This document shows positions 62,927 to 64,000 of a stretch of DNA of 64,000 bases, piece after piece. This DNA comes from Acidimicrobiales bacterium (GTDB lineage: Bacteria; Actinomycetota; Acidimicrobiia; Acidimicrobiales; Poriferisodalaceae): the NCBI GenBank assembly GCA_030743005.1, contig JASLTG010000012.1:1-64000 (forward strand), given 5' to 3'. Below the pieces are notes generated by a model. The model was not told the DNA's origin and did not search any database. It worked only from the letters and a program-made list of their open reading frames with translations. How positions within the stretch are numbered: position 1 is the stretch's first letter; each line of letters begins with the position of its first letter. The position numbers and the translations under genes were made by a program.

Positions 62927-62932
62927 ATCTTA
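62927..62932 (-). promoter_or_regulatory. Candidate leaderless -10 box for the small basic protein
   Basis: TAAGAT on the minus strand, 6 nt before GTG 62920. Confidence 0.4.
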
Positions 62933-62958
62933 TTTAAAATAAATGCCCGCAAGTGGCT

Positions 62959-63264
62959 TTATCGACTCCGTCTTTTCATGGCGGTCACATAGCCATCGGT
63001 TACTTCGACGCCCTCACTTCGCAACAACTCTGTTTGACGCACTTCGTGGCCCGGCGCGAGCCGTCCGTTGGCGGTTACTACGCGCCACCACGGAAACCCG
63101 GCGTTTTCCTGAAGAAAACGACCAACTGCTCGCGCACTGCGAGGGTGCCCTGCTTCTTCGGCCACCTCCCCGTAGCTCAAGACGTCGCCCTTTTTGAGGG
63201 ACGCCAACACCTCCCCCACTGCCTCAGCAAAGACCTGAGGGGTGTCGAGCGGGTCGGTTTGCAC
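62959..63264 (-). CDS. Alkyltransferase-like (ATL) protein
   Basis: A 101-residue protein with the DNA-binding domain of O6-alkylguanine-DNA alkyltransferase (VLSYGEVAEEAGHPRSARAVGRFL, shown by YGEVAEEAGHPRSARAVG). At the active site, PCHRV of the enzyme reads PWWRVV, so the acceptor Cys is missing. Such ATL proteins bind O6-alkylguanine and hand it to excision repair. GTG start. Confidence 0.88.
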   Translation of the reverse strand: MQTDPLDTPQVFAEAVGEVLASLKKGDVLSYGEVAEEAGHPRSARAVGRFLQENAGFPWWRVVTANGRLAPGHEVRQTELLRSEGVEVTDGYVTAMKRRSR

Positions 63265-63347
63265 ACATAGATGTTGGCAGATGATTACGCTGGGAAGGCA
63301 AGGCTTTCTAAATTTTTAACAGGGGATTCTCAAATCAGGGGGCAGGT

Positions 63348-64000
63348 ATGGCCGACTATGACATTCACATCGCAGGAGGAACCATTGTCGATGGGACCCG
63401 AGTGCCTCGCTATCAGGGTGATCTATGGATAAAGGACGGACGGATAGCGAAGATAGGTGGTCGGGCAGATGGCGTCGCTGAGGAAGTAGTTGATGCTACG
63501 GGAAAGATCGTTGCGCCGGGGTTTGTGGATTTACACACCCATTATGACGCCCAGATCAGGTGGGATCCGTGGTGCACGATCTCCGGGTACCACGGAGTCA
63601 CCTCAGTGGTGCTAGGTAACTGTGGTTTCGGTTTCGCGCCGGTGGCTGCAGATTTTCGGGAACGGTCAATGTTGACGATGACGCGTACGGAGGCAATTCC
63701 TTTCGAATCCATGAAACAAGGCATGGACTGGGATTGGGAGACTATTCCGGAATATCTCGATTCCTTGGATCGGATTCCGAAGGGCGTCAACGTGATCCAG
63801 TACATGCCTACAGCGTCACTGATGACTTACGTGATGGGCTTAGAGAAAGCCAAGGCTGGTACCCCTGCCTCCGAGGCGGAGCGCAAGGAAATGGCGCGTC
63901 TTCTTCATGAAGGGATGGACGCCGGACTATGTGGCTTCTCAATTCAACGACTGGGCCCCGATAGCGTCCAAGCTGACTTTGATGGCTCGCCAATGGTCAC
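63348..64000 (+). CDS. N-acyl-D-amino-acid deacylase family amidohydrolase (partial)
   Basis: The first 217 codons of an amidohydrolase that runs past the window end. AGGTIVDGTRVPRYQGDLWI is the family start, then FVDLHTHYDAQIRWDP with metal-binding HTH, and VVLGNCGFGFAP, typical of the D-aminoacylase family. It should cut N-acyl-D-amino acids or related amides. GGGGGCAGG is the ribosome site for ATG 63348. Confidence 0.85.
   Translation, partial: MADYDIHIAGGTIVDGTRVPRYQGDLWIKDGRIAKIGGRADGVAEEVVDATGKIVAPGFVDLHTHYDAQIRWDPWCTISGYHGVTSVVLGNCGFGFAPVAADFRERSMLTMTRTEAIPFESMKQGMDWDWETIPEYLDSLDRIPKGVNVIQYMPTASLMTYVMGLEKAKAGTPASEAERKEMARLLHEGMDAGLCGFSIQRLGPDSVQADFDGSPMV

Noticed and set aside
62662..62952. 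96-codon open frame on the minus strand
   Set aside because: The protein is rich in random-looking charged residues with no domain, while the frame at 62723-62920 has a coherent basic protein and a promoter box at its start.

Overview
The window reads as a compact stretch of chromosome from an uncultured actinomycete of the class Acidimicrobiia, possibly marine (inference). Three things point there: a complete Pup-proteasome cluster (mpa, dop, pup, prcB, prcA, pafA), a fused CofG-CofH FO synthase for coenzyme F420, and typically actinobacterial families (DUF3151, DUF4031, DUF3866, a HelY-type helicase beside tatAC, MarP-like protease). Base composition is roughly balanced, lower than in most cultured relatives. 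I see no rRNA, tRNA, CRISPR array, insertion sequence or prophage, and no gene-free stretch above about 215 bp.

Layout. 1-6.5 kb: the end of a cation/proton antiporter, a crotonase, an inositol-phosphatase-family enzyme, an AI-2E transporter, a DUF4031/DUF3524 pair, and an exported LytM peptidase with five propeller-like repeats. 6.5-17.4 kb: a catabolic region with an AtuA-family protein, FAH-family hydrolase, crotonase, gamma-glutamyltransferase, FAD-linked dehydrogenase, glycerophosphodiesterase and acyl-CoA dehydrogenase, plus a degenerate GGDEF protein. 17.4-27.8 kb: phosphoglycerate-mutase-like phosphatase, pyruvate kinase, MobA, rhodanese, RNase D, a Cys-rich protein and a glcDEF-like operon. 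27.8-35.5 kb, minus strand: FO synthase with an overlapping HxlR regulator, transaldolase, transketolase, and a FIST protein with a small partner. 35.6-39 kb: LON-domain protein, three small proteins, TrmI and a MarP-like protease. 39-47 kb: a ferredoxin, then the Pup-proteasome cluster, DUF3866 and signal peptidase I. 47.5-56 kb: a second glycerophosphodiesterase, TatA and TatC, HelY, an orphan lipid-kinase C-domain protein, a double-length ThyX, GNAT, Nudix and a third crotonase. 56-64 kb: a low-complexity 491-residue protein, topoisomerase IV-like parC-parE, CDGSH protein, alkyltransferase-like protein and the start of a D-aminoacylase-family amidohydrolase.

How the parts work together. 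The Pup cluster forms a full tagging, unfolding and degradation pathway; Pup is already encoded with a C-terminal Glu. Many genes overlap by 1-8 bp as translationally coupled operons. A recurring signal is a TANNNT box lying 6-8 nt before the start codon, seen at 14 genes, with no leader in between. This is the arrangement of leaderless actinobacterial promoters and it helped decide several starts. At 24032/24061 two such boxes sit back to back, 3 bp apart, between a Cys-rich protein and the glcDEF operon.
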